NCBI RefSeq assembly: GCF_030296755.1
Contig: NZ_AP027741.1
Location: 1,674,001-1,738,000, forward strand
DNA: 64,000 nucleotides
Direction: 5' to 3'
Source of the DNA: Methylophaga marina
GTDB taxonomy: Bacteria > Pseudomonadota > Gammaproteobacteria > Nitrosococcales > Methylophagaceae
Shown: positions 10,814 through 20,698 of the stretch, piece by piece
Position numbering within the stretch: position 1 is the stretch's first letter
Layout: the number at the start of each line of letters is the position of its first letter
Notes under the pieces: model-generated
The model's database searches: none
The model's input: only the letters and a program-made list of their open reading frames with translations
What the model was told of the DNA's origin: nothing
Position numbers and translations under genes: made by a program

Positions 10814-11251
10814 TTATGAGTTTAGTTGTTTGATTGCGGCAGCCAAAGCTAATTCATAGCCTTGAGTGCCGAGCCCGCAAATCACACCGACTGCTATATC
10901 TGACAGGTAGGAGTGATGGCGGAATGTCTCGCGCGCGTGAATATTAGAAATGTGTACTTCGATGAAAGGAATTTTGACCGCAGATAAAGCATCACGTAAA
11001 GCCACGCTGGTGTGTGTGAATGCCGCTGGATTAATGATGATAAAGTCAGCCTTCCCTTGAACTGCATGAATTTTATTAATCAGTTCGTGTTCTGCATTGG
11101 ATTGAAAAAAATCGAGTTGATGTGAAGCTGTTTTTGCGATGACATCCAGGCGTTGGTGAACATCGGCCAGCGTATCTGCACCATAATGTTCGGGCTCGCG
11201 TGTCCCAAGCAGATTGAGATTGGGGCCGTTAAGCACAACAATATTCGCCAT
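10814..11251 (-). CDS. aroQ: 3-Dehydroquinate dehydratase, type II
   Basis: Third step of the shikimate pathway, trans-dehydration of 3-dehydroquinate by a dodecameric enzyme. The 145-residue length is standard. Motifs: [16 protein letters not shown] at the N-terminus (flexible lid and catalytic Tyr), [16 protein letters not shown] in the middle, and [17 protein letters not shown] with the catalytic His. The dsbD-aroQ-accB-accC order is common in gammaproteobacteria. aroK/aroB of the same pathway occur at 52.5-54.1 kb. Confidence 0.97.
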   Translation of the reverse strand: MANIVVLNGPNLNLLGTREPEHYGADTLADVHQRLDVIAKTASHQLDFFQSNAEHELINKIHAVQGKADFIIINPAAFTHTSVALRDALSAVKIPFIEVHISNIHARETFRHHSYLSDIAVGVICGLGTQGYELALAAAIKQLNS

Positions 11252-11384
11252 TACGATCCTTCAATTAAGGGTCAAAGATAATAGGCGGAATTGTGCACCA
11301 GCAGACTGATGATGTCCAGTTTGTCGAAATAAAAAGCGGCTTTTTGTTGCTATTTTCGCCGAAAAGACGGCTTTCTGAGCATTT

Positions 11385-13211
11385 CTATGGTTGACTCGCC
11401 ATTTGGCGAATATGGTCTAAAAAGGTGTCGGCTTTCACAAAGCCAACAAGTCGGTGTTGTGACAGTTCTTGGCCTGTTTTATCGAAAAACAGCATGGTGG
11501 GAGGTCCAAACACACGCAGTGCTTTGAGCATTTCTTGATGCACTTGTGTATTTTCTGTCATATCCAGTTGCAGTAATGTGTAGCCTTTCATTGCTGCAAG
11601 CACGTCAGGATCTTGGAATGTTGTTCTTTCCATGGTTTTGCATTCCGTACACCAGTCAGCATAAAAGTCCAGCATTATGGGTTGTGTTGTGGATGCGAGA
11701 CGTTGGTTAAGCTCGTCGAGATCAGCAATTTGAGTAAAAGCAAGGTGCTGAGTTTCTGCTGATTTGCCTGAGCTACTGACTATGCCGTGGAGAGGTTGCC
11801 AAACGTTTTGACTACCACTTGCACCGCCTACCATAAGCAATGTGCCATATATAAAGAGTATTAAGCCCAGTCCTTTATTAAGCTTGTTGAAATCTGTTGC
11901 ATCGATATCAAGTCGGTTAAATGCACCAAGATAGACAGCTGAAACGATCAATAAGCCTCCCCATAAGCTCATGGTCAGCCAGCCGGGAATGATCCGTTCC
12001 AGCATCCAGATAGCTAAACCGAGCAGCAGTACACCAAAAATTGATTTGATAAAAAGCATCCAGTTACCGGCTTTGGGTAGGAGCTTACCGGCAGAGGTAC
12101 CAATAATCAGAAGCGGTATACCCATGCCGATACTGAGCGAGAACAAGGCGAGACCGCCGAGAACAGGATCAGCATGCTGTCCGATAAAAATTAAGGTTCC
12201 GGCCAACGGTGGAGCCAGGCAGGGACCAACAATCAAGCCTGACAATAAACCCATTATGGCCACGCCCATCAATTTGCCACCTTGTTGTTTGTGACTGAGT
12301 TGATGTAAGCGATGCTGTACTGAGTGAGGAAGTTGCAGTTCGTATAAACCAAACATGGATAAAGCGAGGATAACGAATAGCGCACTAAAGGCGCTGATAA
12401 TCCATGGGTTTTGGAACATCGCTTGTAAATTTTCACCCAACAAGCCTGTCACGACACCAGCGATTGTATAAGTGACAGACATGGCCAACACATACACTAA
12501 TGATAAGGTGAAGGCTCTGCGTGTAGTGATATGCTCTCCCTCACCGACAATGATGCTGGATAAGATTGGGATCATTGGGAAAATGCAGGGTGTAAATGCC
12601 AGTAGCAGACCCAGACCGATAAAACCAAGGATGATTTGCCCCAGATTTTCCTGCTCGAGTTTTTGAGCGATACGGTCTTGCTCGGTAAGTTGGCTGGCAG
12701 CAGGCGGGTTGATACCTTGAATATCTTGTTCTACAGCGCCACTTATGGCGGGTAAAGCCAGGTCAATTTGTTGTTCGGAAGGCGGATAACAGATGCCAAA
12801 TTTTTCAGAGCACCCCTGGAAAAGGGCCTTCAAGGTGAAGGTCACGGCTTCCTCAGGTCGTTGCTTTATCGGAATAATGACAGATAGGGCGTCATGATAA
12901 ACTTCGACCAGACCAAAGGTCTCATCCTGTTTGTTTTCTCCTGCAGGAAAACTGATGTTGCCAAGCTTTATCTTGTCATTGCCGATGACATCAAACTGTA
13001 GTTTATCGCGGTATAGGTAGTTACCTTCCAGCACCTTCCAATGCGCCAAAATACTGTTGGCATCATTCACTTCTGCTCGAAATTGAAACGCCTCTTCTAC
13101 AAGCGGTGGTACATCGTCGTTGTTACTTAAACCTAGACCATCAAAAAGGCTGCTGCGCGCATGTGCATTAAAAACAGTTAACAGAAGTATAAAAAATAAA
13201 AATTTTTTCAT
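11385..13211 (-). CDS. dsbD: Thiol:disulfide interchange protein DsbD
   Basis: Transfers electrons from cytoplasmic thioredoxin across the inner membrane to periplasmic substrates such as DsbC and cytochrome c maturation proteins. About 608 residues: a signal peptide, an N-terminal periplasmic domain with the pair in CSEKFGICYPP, eight membrane helices with membrane-embedded cysteines in AFTPCIFPM and GPCLAPPLAG, and a C-terminal thioredoxin-like domain with DWCTECK. The start was set at ATG 13211; an in-frame TTG three codons upstream is possible. Confidence 0.95.
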   Translation of the reverse strand: MKKFLFFILLLTVFNAHARSSLFDGLGLSNNDDVPPLVEEAFQFRAEVNDANSILAHWKVLEGNYLYRDKLQFDVIGNDKIKLGNISFPAGENKQDETFGLVEVYHDALSVIIPIKQRPEEAVTFTLKALFQGCSEKFGICYPPSEQQIDLALPAISGAVEQDIQGINPPAASQLTEQDRIAQKLEQENLGQIILGFIGLGLLLAFTPCIFPMIPILSSIIVGEGEHITTRRAFTLSLVYVLAMSVTYTIAGVVTGLLGENLQAMFQNPWIISAFSALFVILALSMFGLYELQLPHSVQHRLHQLSHKQQGGKLMGVAIMGLLSGLIVGPCLAPPLAGTLIFIGQHADPVLGGLALFSLSIGMGIPLLIIGTSAGKLLPKAGNWMLFIKSIFGVLLLGLAIWMLERIIPGWLTMSLWGGLLIVSAVYLGAFNRLDIDATDFNKLNKGLGLILFIYGTLLMVGGASGSQNVWQPLHGIVSSSGKSAETQHLAFTQIADLDELNQRLASTTQPIMLDFYADWCTECKTMERTTFQDPDVLAAMKGYTLLQLDMTENTQVHQEMLKALRVFGPPTMLFFDKTGQELSQHRLVGFVKADTFLDHIRQMASQP

Positions 13212-13351
13212 CAGTCTCAAATGCTTGTCAGAAGGTTGTATAACTAGACAATCATAGCAGGCAATAGTTACATCAGTCTTGTTTGGGGTATGCCTTGTGT
13301 CACATTGCTGTAATAATTGCGCCGTTTTGGGTCGTTAAAAACGGAATCATC

Positions 13352-14997
13352 GTGGAAATCAAAGACATCCATAAAATTGAAAAACAGGCTTATAAAAAGA
13401 GTCATGGCGAATTAACCAGAATCGGCATGGCCCTTTTTTTATGGTGGCCGTATTAGGGTATAGCTTCATCACCAGTGGTGGTGTGCCTAATAATCTTTTT
13501 CTGGCGATAGCCACTGTTTTTGGCGCCTATATGGCCATGAATATTGGTGCTAATGACGTAGCCAATAATGTGGGCCCTGCGGTTGGTTCCAAAGCATTGA
13601 CGATGACCGGCGCTATCATTATCGCGATGATCTTCGAGGCGAGTGGTGCCATCATTGCTGGTGGTGATGTGGTTTCTACGATTAAAAACGGCATCATCGA
13701 TATCGATAAGTTTGGTCAGCAGAGTGACACCTTTATCTGGGCCATGATGGCAGCCTTATTAGCGGCTGCACTTTGGTTGAATATGGCGACTTTTGCTCGG
13801 GCACCCGTCTCCACCACACATTCCATTGTCGGTGGGGTAATGGGGGCCGGTATAGCTGCCGCTGGATTTGAGATAGTGAACTGGGGCACGATGGGCGCCA
13901 TTGTAGGATCGTGGATCATATCCCCTGTGATCGGTGGTGTCGTTGCTGCTGCCTTCTTATTTGCCATCAAAAAAACCATTATTTTTCAAGAAAATAAAAT
14001 AGCTGCATCACTGAAATGGGTGCCCGTTTATGTCTCGATAATGGCATGGGCTTTTGTGACGTATTTGGTGTTAAAAGGGCTGAAGCATATATGGCCGAAA
14101 TTCTTAACCCTAATCAATGACTGGTTCTTCACCGTAGAAATCGTTGACAAACCAACTATGCTGCAAGCATCAACCATCGGCTTGATTGTGGCGATTATTT
14201 CATTTTTTCTAGTCAAAGCCTCGTTGCGCCGTCGTTTGCCGAAATTAAACAATGATCGTGAAAGCATCAATATCCTGTTTACTATTCCGCTGATTTTTGC
14301 CGCAGCCTTATTGAGCTTTGCGCATGGTGCGAATGACGTTGCGAATGCGATTGGCCCGCTTGCGGCTATCCATGATGCCGTAATGACAGGAGGCATTAAT
14401 GCTAAAGCCGGTATACCTTTTTGGGTAATGGCCGTAGGTGCTTTTGGTATTGCACTTGGCTTGGGACTCTATGGCCCGAGATTGATTCGCACAGTAGGCG
14501 GCGAAATCACTGAGCTCGATCAAATGCGTGCCTTTTCAATCGCCATGGCTGCTGCCATCACAGTGATTATTGCCAGCCAGCTTGGCTTACCGGTCAGCTC
14601 TACACATATTGCTATTGGTGGTGTGTTTGGGGTCGGTTTTTTACGAGAATGGATGGACAAATCGAGTAGTTTAAAGCAGGAAATTGAGCGAGATAAACAA
14701 GAAATACAGGAAGAGAAGCGTTTATTGAGTGCCTTACGTAGCGAGCTCAATATGCTTTTGGATAAAAAACAAAAATCAGCCGCAGACTACCAGCGCATTA
14801 CGCAGTTATACAGCTCGATTGATCGTGAAAAAGATACGCTGAAAAAAGCGAAGAAAGTGCTGAAGAAAGAAAAGAAAAGCTTATATGTCAAACGTGACAT
14901 TGTCAGAAAAATTATTACAGCTTGGTTAATTACGGTGCCAGCGGCAGCTGTTTTATCGGCGTCATTATTTTATATGATCAAAGGAATTATGAATTAA
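13352..14997 (+). CDS. pit: PiT-family inorganic phosphate transporter with C-terminal coiled-coil insert (frame broken at a T run)
   Basis: A phosphate:cation symporter of the inner membrane. Both PiT signatures are present: GANDVANNVGPAVGS and GANDVANAIGPLAA. The ATG at 13441 has no ribosome site. A GTG at 13352, with a GGA site, opens a frame reading VEIKDIHKIEKQAYKK...IGMALF that runs into the T run 13434-13440; one extra T joins it to the transporter, for about 548 residues. Unusual: before the last membrane helix there is a long charged coiled coil (about 90 residues: SSLKQEIERDKQEI, DREKDTLKKAKK). The gene lies directly upstream of phoB and is separated from it by a terminator. Confidence 0.85.
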
Positions 14998-15033
14998 AAC
15001 AGGGATGTATGTTCTGACATAAAACTGTCATAT

Positions 15034-15069
15034 AGCCACAGCTTCTGTTAAGAATCTGTGGCTTTTTTT
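15034..15069 (+). terminator. Intrinsic terminator downstream of pit
   Basis: The stem AGCCACAG (15034-15041) pairs with CTGTGGCT (15056-15063) across a 14-base loop and is followed by a T run. It ends the pit transcript and separates it from phoBR. Confidence 0.85.
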
Positions 15070-15115
15070 GTTTTTTGATGGGTTTAATCCGTTGTTATGA
15101 CAATAAAAATCACGC

Positions 15116-15133
15116 TTGTTACTAAAATGTCAT
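15116..15133 (+). promoter_or_regulatory. Candidate Pho box upstream of phoB
   Basis: Two heptamers spaced 11 bases apart, TTGTTAC (15116-15122) and ATGTCAT (15127-15133), with an A/T-rich spacer TAAA, fit the PhoB box layout (CTGTCAT-type repeats). They lie 55 bases before the phoB start, as expected for autoregulation. The match is weaker than the pstS operator. Confidence 0.5.
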
Positions 15134-15187
15134 AATTCAGCGGTAAGATAGTTATTAATTATCGAAGCAAATAGTTGGACGAATATT

Positions 15188-15879
15188 ATGGCTACAAGCG
15201 TATTAGTGGTTGAAGATGATGCTGCCATCAGAGATATGTTGTCGTTTACCCTTAAGCAAGCAGGTCTGAGCTGTGTCTCAGTAGGTGATGCCGAGTCAGG
15301 TCTGGATGTCTTAAAAAATGATCAACCGGACATGATTTTATTGGATTGGATGTTACCCGGCATTGATGGCATAGAATTTATTCGTCGATTGCGTGCAAAT
15401 GAGTTCCTGGCGAATATTCCAGTCATTATGCTTACCGCTAAAGGTGAAAGTGAAGATATGGTCAAAGGCCTGGCGGTAGGGGCTGATGATTACGTCAACA
15501 AACCTTTTTCTCCCCTGAGTTGATTGCTCGCATCAAAGCGGTCTTGCGTCGTTGCCTGCCACCTGAAAATGAAGATGCTCAGAAGTTACAGTTTGCGAAT
15601 TTGGTACTGGATACAAAAAGTCACCGGGTGACGGTAGATGATGTGCGTGTTGAGTTAGGCCCAACTGAGTTTCGTTTACTGCACTTTTTTATGAAAAACC
15701 CTGAACGCGCGTATGGCCGATCACAGTTACTCGATTACGTTTGGGGCGATACGGTATACATTGAAGAACGCACAGTCGATGTCCATATTCGCCGGTTACG
15801 TAAAGCGCTGGAACCAACGGGGCATGACCAGTTTATCCAGACTGTCAGAGGTGTTGGCTATCGTTTTTCAGTCGATTAA
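15188..15879 (+). CDS. phoB: Phosphate regulon response regulator PhoB (frame broken at a C run)
   Basis: OmpR-type two-component regulator activated by PhoR under phosphate limitation. The receiver domain has the acidic pocket VVEDDAA, phospho-Asp in LLDWMLPG, and Lys in NKPFSP. The winged-helix DNA-binding domain has [12 protein letters not shown] and [14 protein letters not shown]. The frame breaks right after NKPFSP at the C run 15512-15515. One extra C gives [19 protein letters not shown] and a 230-residue protein (E. coli 229). It is followed 12 bases later by phoR. Confidence 0.93.
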
Positions 15880-15891
15880 GCGACCTGAATC

Positions 15892-17181
15892 ATGCAATGG
15901 GATAATTGGCGACTGCTAACGCTTGTCAGTCTGGCAGGTTTTGTTGGACTTTTGTTTGGTCAAATGATGGCTTTTATGTTTGTGGCCTCTTTGGCTTATG
16001 CTTTGTGGCTGCAACATAATTGGTACAAGCTCTGGTATTGGTTGCAAAAACCTAAAAAGCGGCGCTCCCCCAGCGCGGAAGGCGTAATTGATGATGTGTG
16101 TCGTCAAATAGAACAAATGCGCCAACAAAACAGCAATCGTAAGAAAAAAATGACCGACTACCTCAAGCGGTTTCAGTCGGCTACCGCTGCCTTACCAGAT
16201 GGTATTGTTGTGTTGGGAGAGTATGGCGAGGTGGATTGGGCTAATCAGGCCGCCCGGGAATTGTTGGGTGTGCGCTGGCCGCGCGATAATCATGTCAGGA
16301 TTAATAATCTGATTCGCGAGCCTGCTTTTCAACAGCTTCTGGAAAATCATATTCATCTGGGCGGCACAGCAACAGTCAAATCACCCCTAAACGAAGATAT
16401 TCAACTAGAGGTGAAATTAGTCAACTACATGGGATCAGGCCGATTATTGATTGCTCGTGATATCACCCAAACAATCAAGCTACAGCGAATGCGGCGTGAC
16501 TTTGTTGCCAATGTATCGCATGAACTAAAAACCCCGTTAACCGTATTGCGTGGATACCTAGAAGCATTCACAGAGGACACGGATTCGGAGCAGTGGAAGA
16601 TGGCCCTCCCTGCTATGCGCCAGCAAAGTGAGCGCATGCATATGATGATCAAAGATTTATTGGTCTTATCGCAACTGGAAACAGGGGAGAAGTCCTTACG
16701 TAGAGTGCCAACGGATGTAGAAAAATTACTGCATTCAATTATCGAAGATGCCAAAGCATTGGAACACTTTCATGACCATCAATTTAGCCTCAACCTAGAA
16801 ACAGATAAATGGCTTGTATGTGATTTAGGCGAAGTACGCAGCGCAGTATCAAATCTGGTCTTCAATGCTGTGAAATACACGCCAGCAGGATGCGCAGTGA
16901 CACTGAGTTGGTGTGAAACTGACAATGGCGTGTGCATTGAGGTGGCTGATGAAGGTGAAGGGATTGCTGCGCATCATCTGGAGCGATTAACAGAACGATT
17001 CTATCGTGTTGATAAAGGTCGAAGTAGTGACGCCGGTGGCACAGGACTTGGGCTTGCCATAGTAAAACATGTGCTTCAGCGGCACGGTGCGAAGCTCATC
17101 ATCAACAGCGAGCTAGGTAAGGGGAGCAGTTTTAAGTGCTGTTTTCCTGAAACATCTGCGGTGGAGAAAATTCCGGTCTAA
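15892..17181 (+). CDS. phoR: Phosphate regulon sensor histidine kinase PhoR
   Basis: The 429-residue membrane kinase phosphorylates PhoB and responds to phosphate through the Pst/PhoU complex. The N-terminus has two close hydrophobic segments (residues about 8-40) with no large periplasmic domain, then a charged linker, a PAS domain ([20 protein letters not shown]), the HisKA H-box [10 protein letters not shown], and HATPase motifs ([29 protein letters not shown]). This matches E. coli PhoR architecture. It forms an operon with phoB. Confidence 0.95.
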   Translation: MQWDNWRLLTLVSLAGFVGLLFGQMMAFMFVASLAYALWLQHNWYKLWYWLQKPKKRRSPSAEGVIDDVCRQIEQMRQQNSNRKKKMTDYLKRFQSATAALPDGIVVLGEYGEVDWANQAARELLGVRWPRDNHVRINNLIREPAFQQLLENHIHLGGTATVKSPLNEDIQLEVKLVNYMGSGRLLIARDITQTIKLQRMRRDFVANVSHELKTPLTVLRGYLEAFTEDTDSEQWKMALPAMRQQSERMHMMIKDLLVLSQLETGEKSLRRVPTDVEKLLHSIIEDAKALEHFHDHQFSLNLETDKWLVCDLGEVRSAVSNLVFNAVKYTPAGCAVTLSWCETDNGVCIEVADEGEGIAAHHLERLTERFYRVDKGRSSDAGGTGLGLAIVKHVLQRHGAKLIINSELGKGSSFKCCFPETSAVEKIPV

Positions 17182-17208
17182 GTCACTGGCAAGCAAACAA
17201 TATTGCCG

Positions 17209-17248
17209 TTGTAACACAGTTGTCATATTACTTTCATATGCTTGTCAC
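17209..17248 (+). promoter_or_regulatory. Four-repeat Pho box upstream of pstS
   Basis: Four heptamers lie at exact 11-base intervals: TTGTAAC (17209), TTGTCAT (17220), CTTTCAT (17231) and TTGTCAC (17242), with four-base spacers ACAG, ATTA and ATGC. Each adjacent pair forms a Pho box. PhoB dimers bind such tandem repeats and replace the -35 element. The array ends 75 bases before the pstS start codon, a suitable activator position. Confidence 0.85.
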
Positions 17249-17323
17249 ACGAAAAACTCATACTACCTAGCGCTTACGTTAATAACGTTGCTTTTTTCTT
17301 TTAATCTTTGGGAGTTGAACACT

Positions 17324-18280
17324 ATGTTCAAGAAAAACCTTGCTCTGCTAGGTGCTGCAATGACAATGGCTTTCTCGCCGCTGACATTTGCGGGCGATGT
17401 CGATCCTGCTTTACCTGACTATGAAAAAGTGAGTGGTATATCAGGCAGCTTGTCGAGTGTTGGTTCAGACACGTTAGCGAATCTGATGACCATGTGGGCT
17501 GAAGAGTTCAAACGTGAATATCCAAATGTCAGTATTCAAATTCAGGCTGCGGGTTCTTCAACTGCGCCTCCTGCATTGACTGAAGGCACATCTAACTTTG
17601 GTCCTATGAGCCGCAAAATGAAAGACAAAGAAGACGCGGCTTTTGAAGCAAAATATGGTTATAAAGCAACGCCAATTCGTGTGGCTATTGACGCGCTGGC
17701 TGTGTATGTACACAAAGATAACCCAATCGATGGTCTGACTATTCCTCAAGTGGATGCGATTTTCTCTGCAACACGTACATGTGGTTATTCAGAAGATATC
17801 ACTAACTGGAGTCAGTTAGGTCAGGATTTAGGTAATATTCAGCTATATGGTCGTAACTCAGTTTCTGGTACTTACGGTTACTTTAAAGATAACGCCCTTT
17901 GTAAAGGTGACTACAAAAACAGTGTGAATGAACAACCAGGTTCGGCTTCTGTTGTTCAAGGCGTGACTAAATCACTGAACGGTATCGGTTACTCTGGTAT
18001 CGGTTATAAAACGTCTGGCGTTAAAGCATTGGCATTAGCGAAAAAAGAAGGCGGTGAAATGATTCCGGCTACATTAGATAACGCAGCGAATGGTTCATAC
18101 CCGCTTTCACGTTACCTGTATGTTTACATCAATAAAGCGCCTAACAAACCATTAGCGCCGATTGATCGTGAATTCGTTAAAATGATTCTGTCTAAAGTGG
18201 GTCAAAAAGTGGTCGTCAAAGATGGCTATATTCCACTTCCAGATGCTGTTGTTGAAAAAGAATTGCAAAAGCTGCAATAA
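17324..18280 (+). CDS. pstS: Phosphate ABC transporter, periplasmic phosphate-binding protein
   Basis: A 318-residue protein starting at ATG 17324 with a GGGAG ribosome site; the in-frame ATG at 17288 lacks a signal-peptide-like start. It has a Lys-led signal peptide ending near FAGDVD. Binding-loop elements GSDTLANL and AAGSSTAP and the later [10 protein letters not shown] are the phosphate-contact motifs of the PstS-like family. It delivers phosphate to PstCA, is probably strongly PhoB-induced from the tandem Pho box, and is set off from pstC by a terminator that would keep its transcript in excess. Confidence 0.95.
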   Translation: MFKKNLALLGAAMTMAFSPLTFAGDVDPALPDYEKVSGISGSLSSVGSDTLANLMTMWAEEFKREYPNVSIQIQAAGSSTAPPALTEGTSNFGPMSRKMKDKEDAAFEAKYGYKATPIRVAIDALAVYVHKDNPIDGLTIPQVDAIFSATRTCGYSEDITNWSQLGQDLGNIQLYGRNSVSGTYGYFKDNALCKGDYKNSVNEQPGSASVVQGVTKSLNGIGYSGIGYKTSGVKALALAKKEGGEMIPATLDNAANGSYPLSRYLYVYINKAPNKPLAPIDREFVKMILSKVGQKVVVKDGYIPLPDAVVEKELQKLQ

Positions 18281-18308
18281 AAACAAGCATTTGCTAAGAC
18301 GAGAGAAG

Positions 18309-18334
18309 CGCCCCGTTTTTACGGGGCGTTTTTT
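18309..18334 (+). terminator. Intrinsic terminator between pstS and pstC
   Basis: The stem CGCCCCGT (18309-18316) pairs with ACGGGGCG (18321-18328) around a TTTT loop and is followed by six T. It would cause partial termination, giving more pstS than pstCAB mRNA. Confidence 0.88.
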
Positions 18335-18416
18335 CTAAATTTATCGCTAAATACACTCCAAATCAGTATGTTTAGCAATGAAGAAAGCAAAAAATAAACT
18401 TAAGTGGTATGGCTAG

Positions 18417-20687
18417 ATGCAAGAACAAACCGTCGAGAATAGTGTATTACCAGCGCCTGGCTCCAAAGTAGCAAAGCGCCGCCGTGCCTGGCGTGAAACC
18501 AAAGACCGCGTAGCTAAATATGGCGTGGCGGTAGGTGGTATTTCGGTCATCCTCGCTATTGTGCTGATTTTCTTCTATCTACTTTATGTTGTGATGCCGT
18601 TATTCCAAGGTGCTAGCCTCAACACCGAAGCCACCTATCACAGCGATACTAAGCCGCCCGTGTTTTTATCTTTGAATGAATACAACACAGTCGCCATGGC
18701 AGTTAATGATGATGGTGGTGTCCGTTTTTTTGAAGCACAAAACGGCAATACGATGAACGAGGTCACCTTACCTCTGCAAGGAAAAGTAATCAGTAGTGTC
18801 AGTGCTGGTGCAGCCACTACCGGAGTGTTTAGTTATGGCTTTGCTGATGGCCATGCTTTAGTGTTCAAAGAGCGTTATAAGGTCACGTATCCAACCGGAA
18901 CCCAGCGAGTGATTGTGCCTGAAATCACTTTTCCGCTCGGTGAAAAACATCTCCTCATAGATGATCAAGGTCAGGCAATTGATTTACTTTCCGTTCAGAG
19001 TTACGAAGATAAAACGACTTTTGCAGCTTACACTGAAGACAAACGCTTAGTTTTAAAACGTTTCGAAAAAGAAGCTAATTTTCTTGATGACACACAGTTC
19101 ACTATCACGGAGAAAAAGCACGAGATTGTCGTAGAAGGCGCTAGTCAGTTGACTAACGTTAAGCTCGATATAGATCAACGTGAACTTTATTTGGTGGATG
19201 ATAGAGGGTTTGTTTATTACTACGACGTACAAAACCTGGATAAGCCCCGATTGATTCAGAAAATCAAAGCCGTACCGACCGGGGTTGATATCACTAGCTT
19301 TGAATTTCTGACAGGTGGCATTTCAGTATTGATAGGACGTAGTGACGGTCAGATTGATCAATGGTTTCCTGTCAGGGATAAAGACAATAACTACACCTTA
19401 CACAATGTGCGGAGTTTTGCTGAACAAAACAGTCCGATTATTGCCATCGCACCGGAACAGGCCCGAAAAGGTTTTGTCACGCTGGATGAAAGCGGCCACT
19501 TAGGCATTTACCACACCACGGCTCATCGTACGCTATTGGTTGAGCCATACGTTAATAATAATGCCGTTATTGCTTTATCACCACGGGCCAATGGGCTTAT
19601 CAGCTTCACTGATAACGGTGATGTAAGGTTGCTGGATATTGATAACGAACACCCTGATATTTCATGGCATTCCTTATGGGAGAAAGTCTGGTATGAAAGC
19701 CGTGATAAACCAGAATATATTTGGCAATCCTCTTCGGCCAGTAATGACTTCGAACCTAAATTCAGTTTAACGCCGTTAACCTTTGGCACCATTAAGGCTG
19801 CTTTCTACGCGATGCTGGTGGCAGTGCCTCTCGCTATCATGGGCGCTATTTTCACTGCCTATTTCATGTCGCCCCGGATGCGCAGCTTTGTGAAACCTAC
19901 CATTGAAATTATGGAGGCATTGCCAACCGTTATTTTAGGGTTTTTGGCGGGGCTCTGGTTGGCACCATTGGTTGAAGAACAATTACCGGGTGTCTTTACG
20001 TTACTGTTTATGTTGCCCGTCATGATTATTCTCACCGCCTGGGGCTGGACGAAACTTCCCAAGCGCTGGCGTGAGCGTATCCCGGATGGTTGGGAGCCTG
20101 CGATCTTAATTCCTATCGTGCTGCTGGTGGGGTATGTCTCGATGGCATCGAGTGGCGCAATTGAATTGTGGTTATTTGATGGCAATATGCCGCAGTTCCT
20201 GAATGAGATGGGCATTGATTATGACCAACGAAATTCATTAGTAGTGGGCCTCGTGATGGGGTTTGCAGTGATTCCAACCATCTTTTCGATTACAGAAGAC
20301 GCTATTTTTGGCGTGCCGAAACATCTGACCATTGGTTCCTTAGCCTTGGGCGCCACGCCATGGCAAACCATGACGCGTGTGGTGCTGCTGACCGCCAGCC
20401 CTGGTATTTTCTCAGCGGTGATGATCGGTCTGGGGCGTGCTGTAGGTGAAACCATGATTGTGTTGATGGCCACCGGTAACACACCGATTATGGACTTTAA
20501 TATTTTCGAGGGTTTCAGAGCGCTATCAGCCAATATTGCTGTAGAAATGCCCGAAGCAGAAGTCGCCAGCTCGCATTACCGGGTTCTGTTCCTGGCGGCA
20601 TTAGTGTTGTTTTTAGCAACGTTTATTCTTAATACCGTTGCTGAAATTGTGCGTCAGCGTTTACGTAATAAATACAGTTCGCTGTAG
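18417..20687 (+). CDS. pstC: Phosphate ABC transporter permease PstC, long form
   Basis: At 756 residues this is more than twice the E. coli length. An N-terminal membrane helix (about 40-62) is followed by about 400 residues of predicted periplasmic domain with beta-propeller-like repeats (for example EITFPLGEKHLLID, GQIDQWFPV). The usual permease core of about 300 residues comes last, with the EAA-type loop LGATPWQTMTRVVL and GRAVGETM. Such long PstC forms are known in several marine gammaproteobacteria. It pairs with the equally enlarged PstA, 11 bases downstream. Confidence 0.9.
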   Translation: MQEQTVENSVLPAPGSKVAKRRRAWRETKDRVAKYGVAVGGISVILAIVLIFFYLLYVVMPLFQGASLNTEATYHSDTKPPVFLSLNEYNTVAMAVNDDGGVRFFEAQNGNTMNEVTLPLQGKVISSVSAGAATTGVFSYGFADGHALVFKERYKVTYPTGTQRVIVPEITFPLGEKHLLIDDQGQAIDLLSVQSYEDKTTFAAYTEDKRLVLKRFEKEANFLDDTQFTITEKKHEIVVEGASQLTNVKLDIDQRELYLVDDRGFVYYYDVQNLDKPRLIQKIKAVPTGVDITSFEFLTGGISVLIGRSDGQIDQWFPVRDKDNNYTLHNVRSFAEQNSPIIAIAPEQARKGFVTLDESGHLGIYHTTAHRTLLVEPYVNNNAVIALSPRANGLISFTDNGDVRLLDIDNEHPDISWHSLWEKVWYESRDKPEYIWQSSSASNDFEPKFSLTPLTFGTIKAAFYAMLVAVPLAIMGAIFTAYFMSPRMRSFVKPTIEIMEALPTVILGFLAGLWLAPLVEEQLPGVFTLLFMLPVMIILTAWGWTKLPKRWRERIPDGWEPAILIPIVLLVGYVSMASSGAIELWLFDGNMPQFLNEMGIDYDQRNSLVVGLVMGFAVIPTIFSITEDAIFGVPKHLTIGSLALGATPWQTMTRVVLLTASPGIFSAVMIGLGRAVGETMIVLMATGNTPIMDFNIFEGFRALSANIAVEMPEAEVASSHYRVLFLAALVLFLATFILNTVAEIVRQRLRNKYSSL

Positions 20688-20698
20688 TAGGAAATAGA

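Noticed and set aside
11252..11384. Intrinsic terminator between dsbD and aroQ
   Set aside because: The A/T-flanked AAAAAGC/GGCTTTTT stretch cannot form a usable hairpin because there is no loop.
13270..13330. Possible Pho box upstream of pit
   Set aside because: TTGTGTC and TGCTGTA are spaced correctly but match the heptamer consensus poorly, unlike the pstS array.
13441..13443. ATG as the start of pit
   Set aside because: It has no ribosome site, directly follows a T run, and a GTG-started frame upstream with coding character joins it if one T is added.
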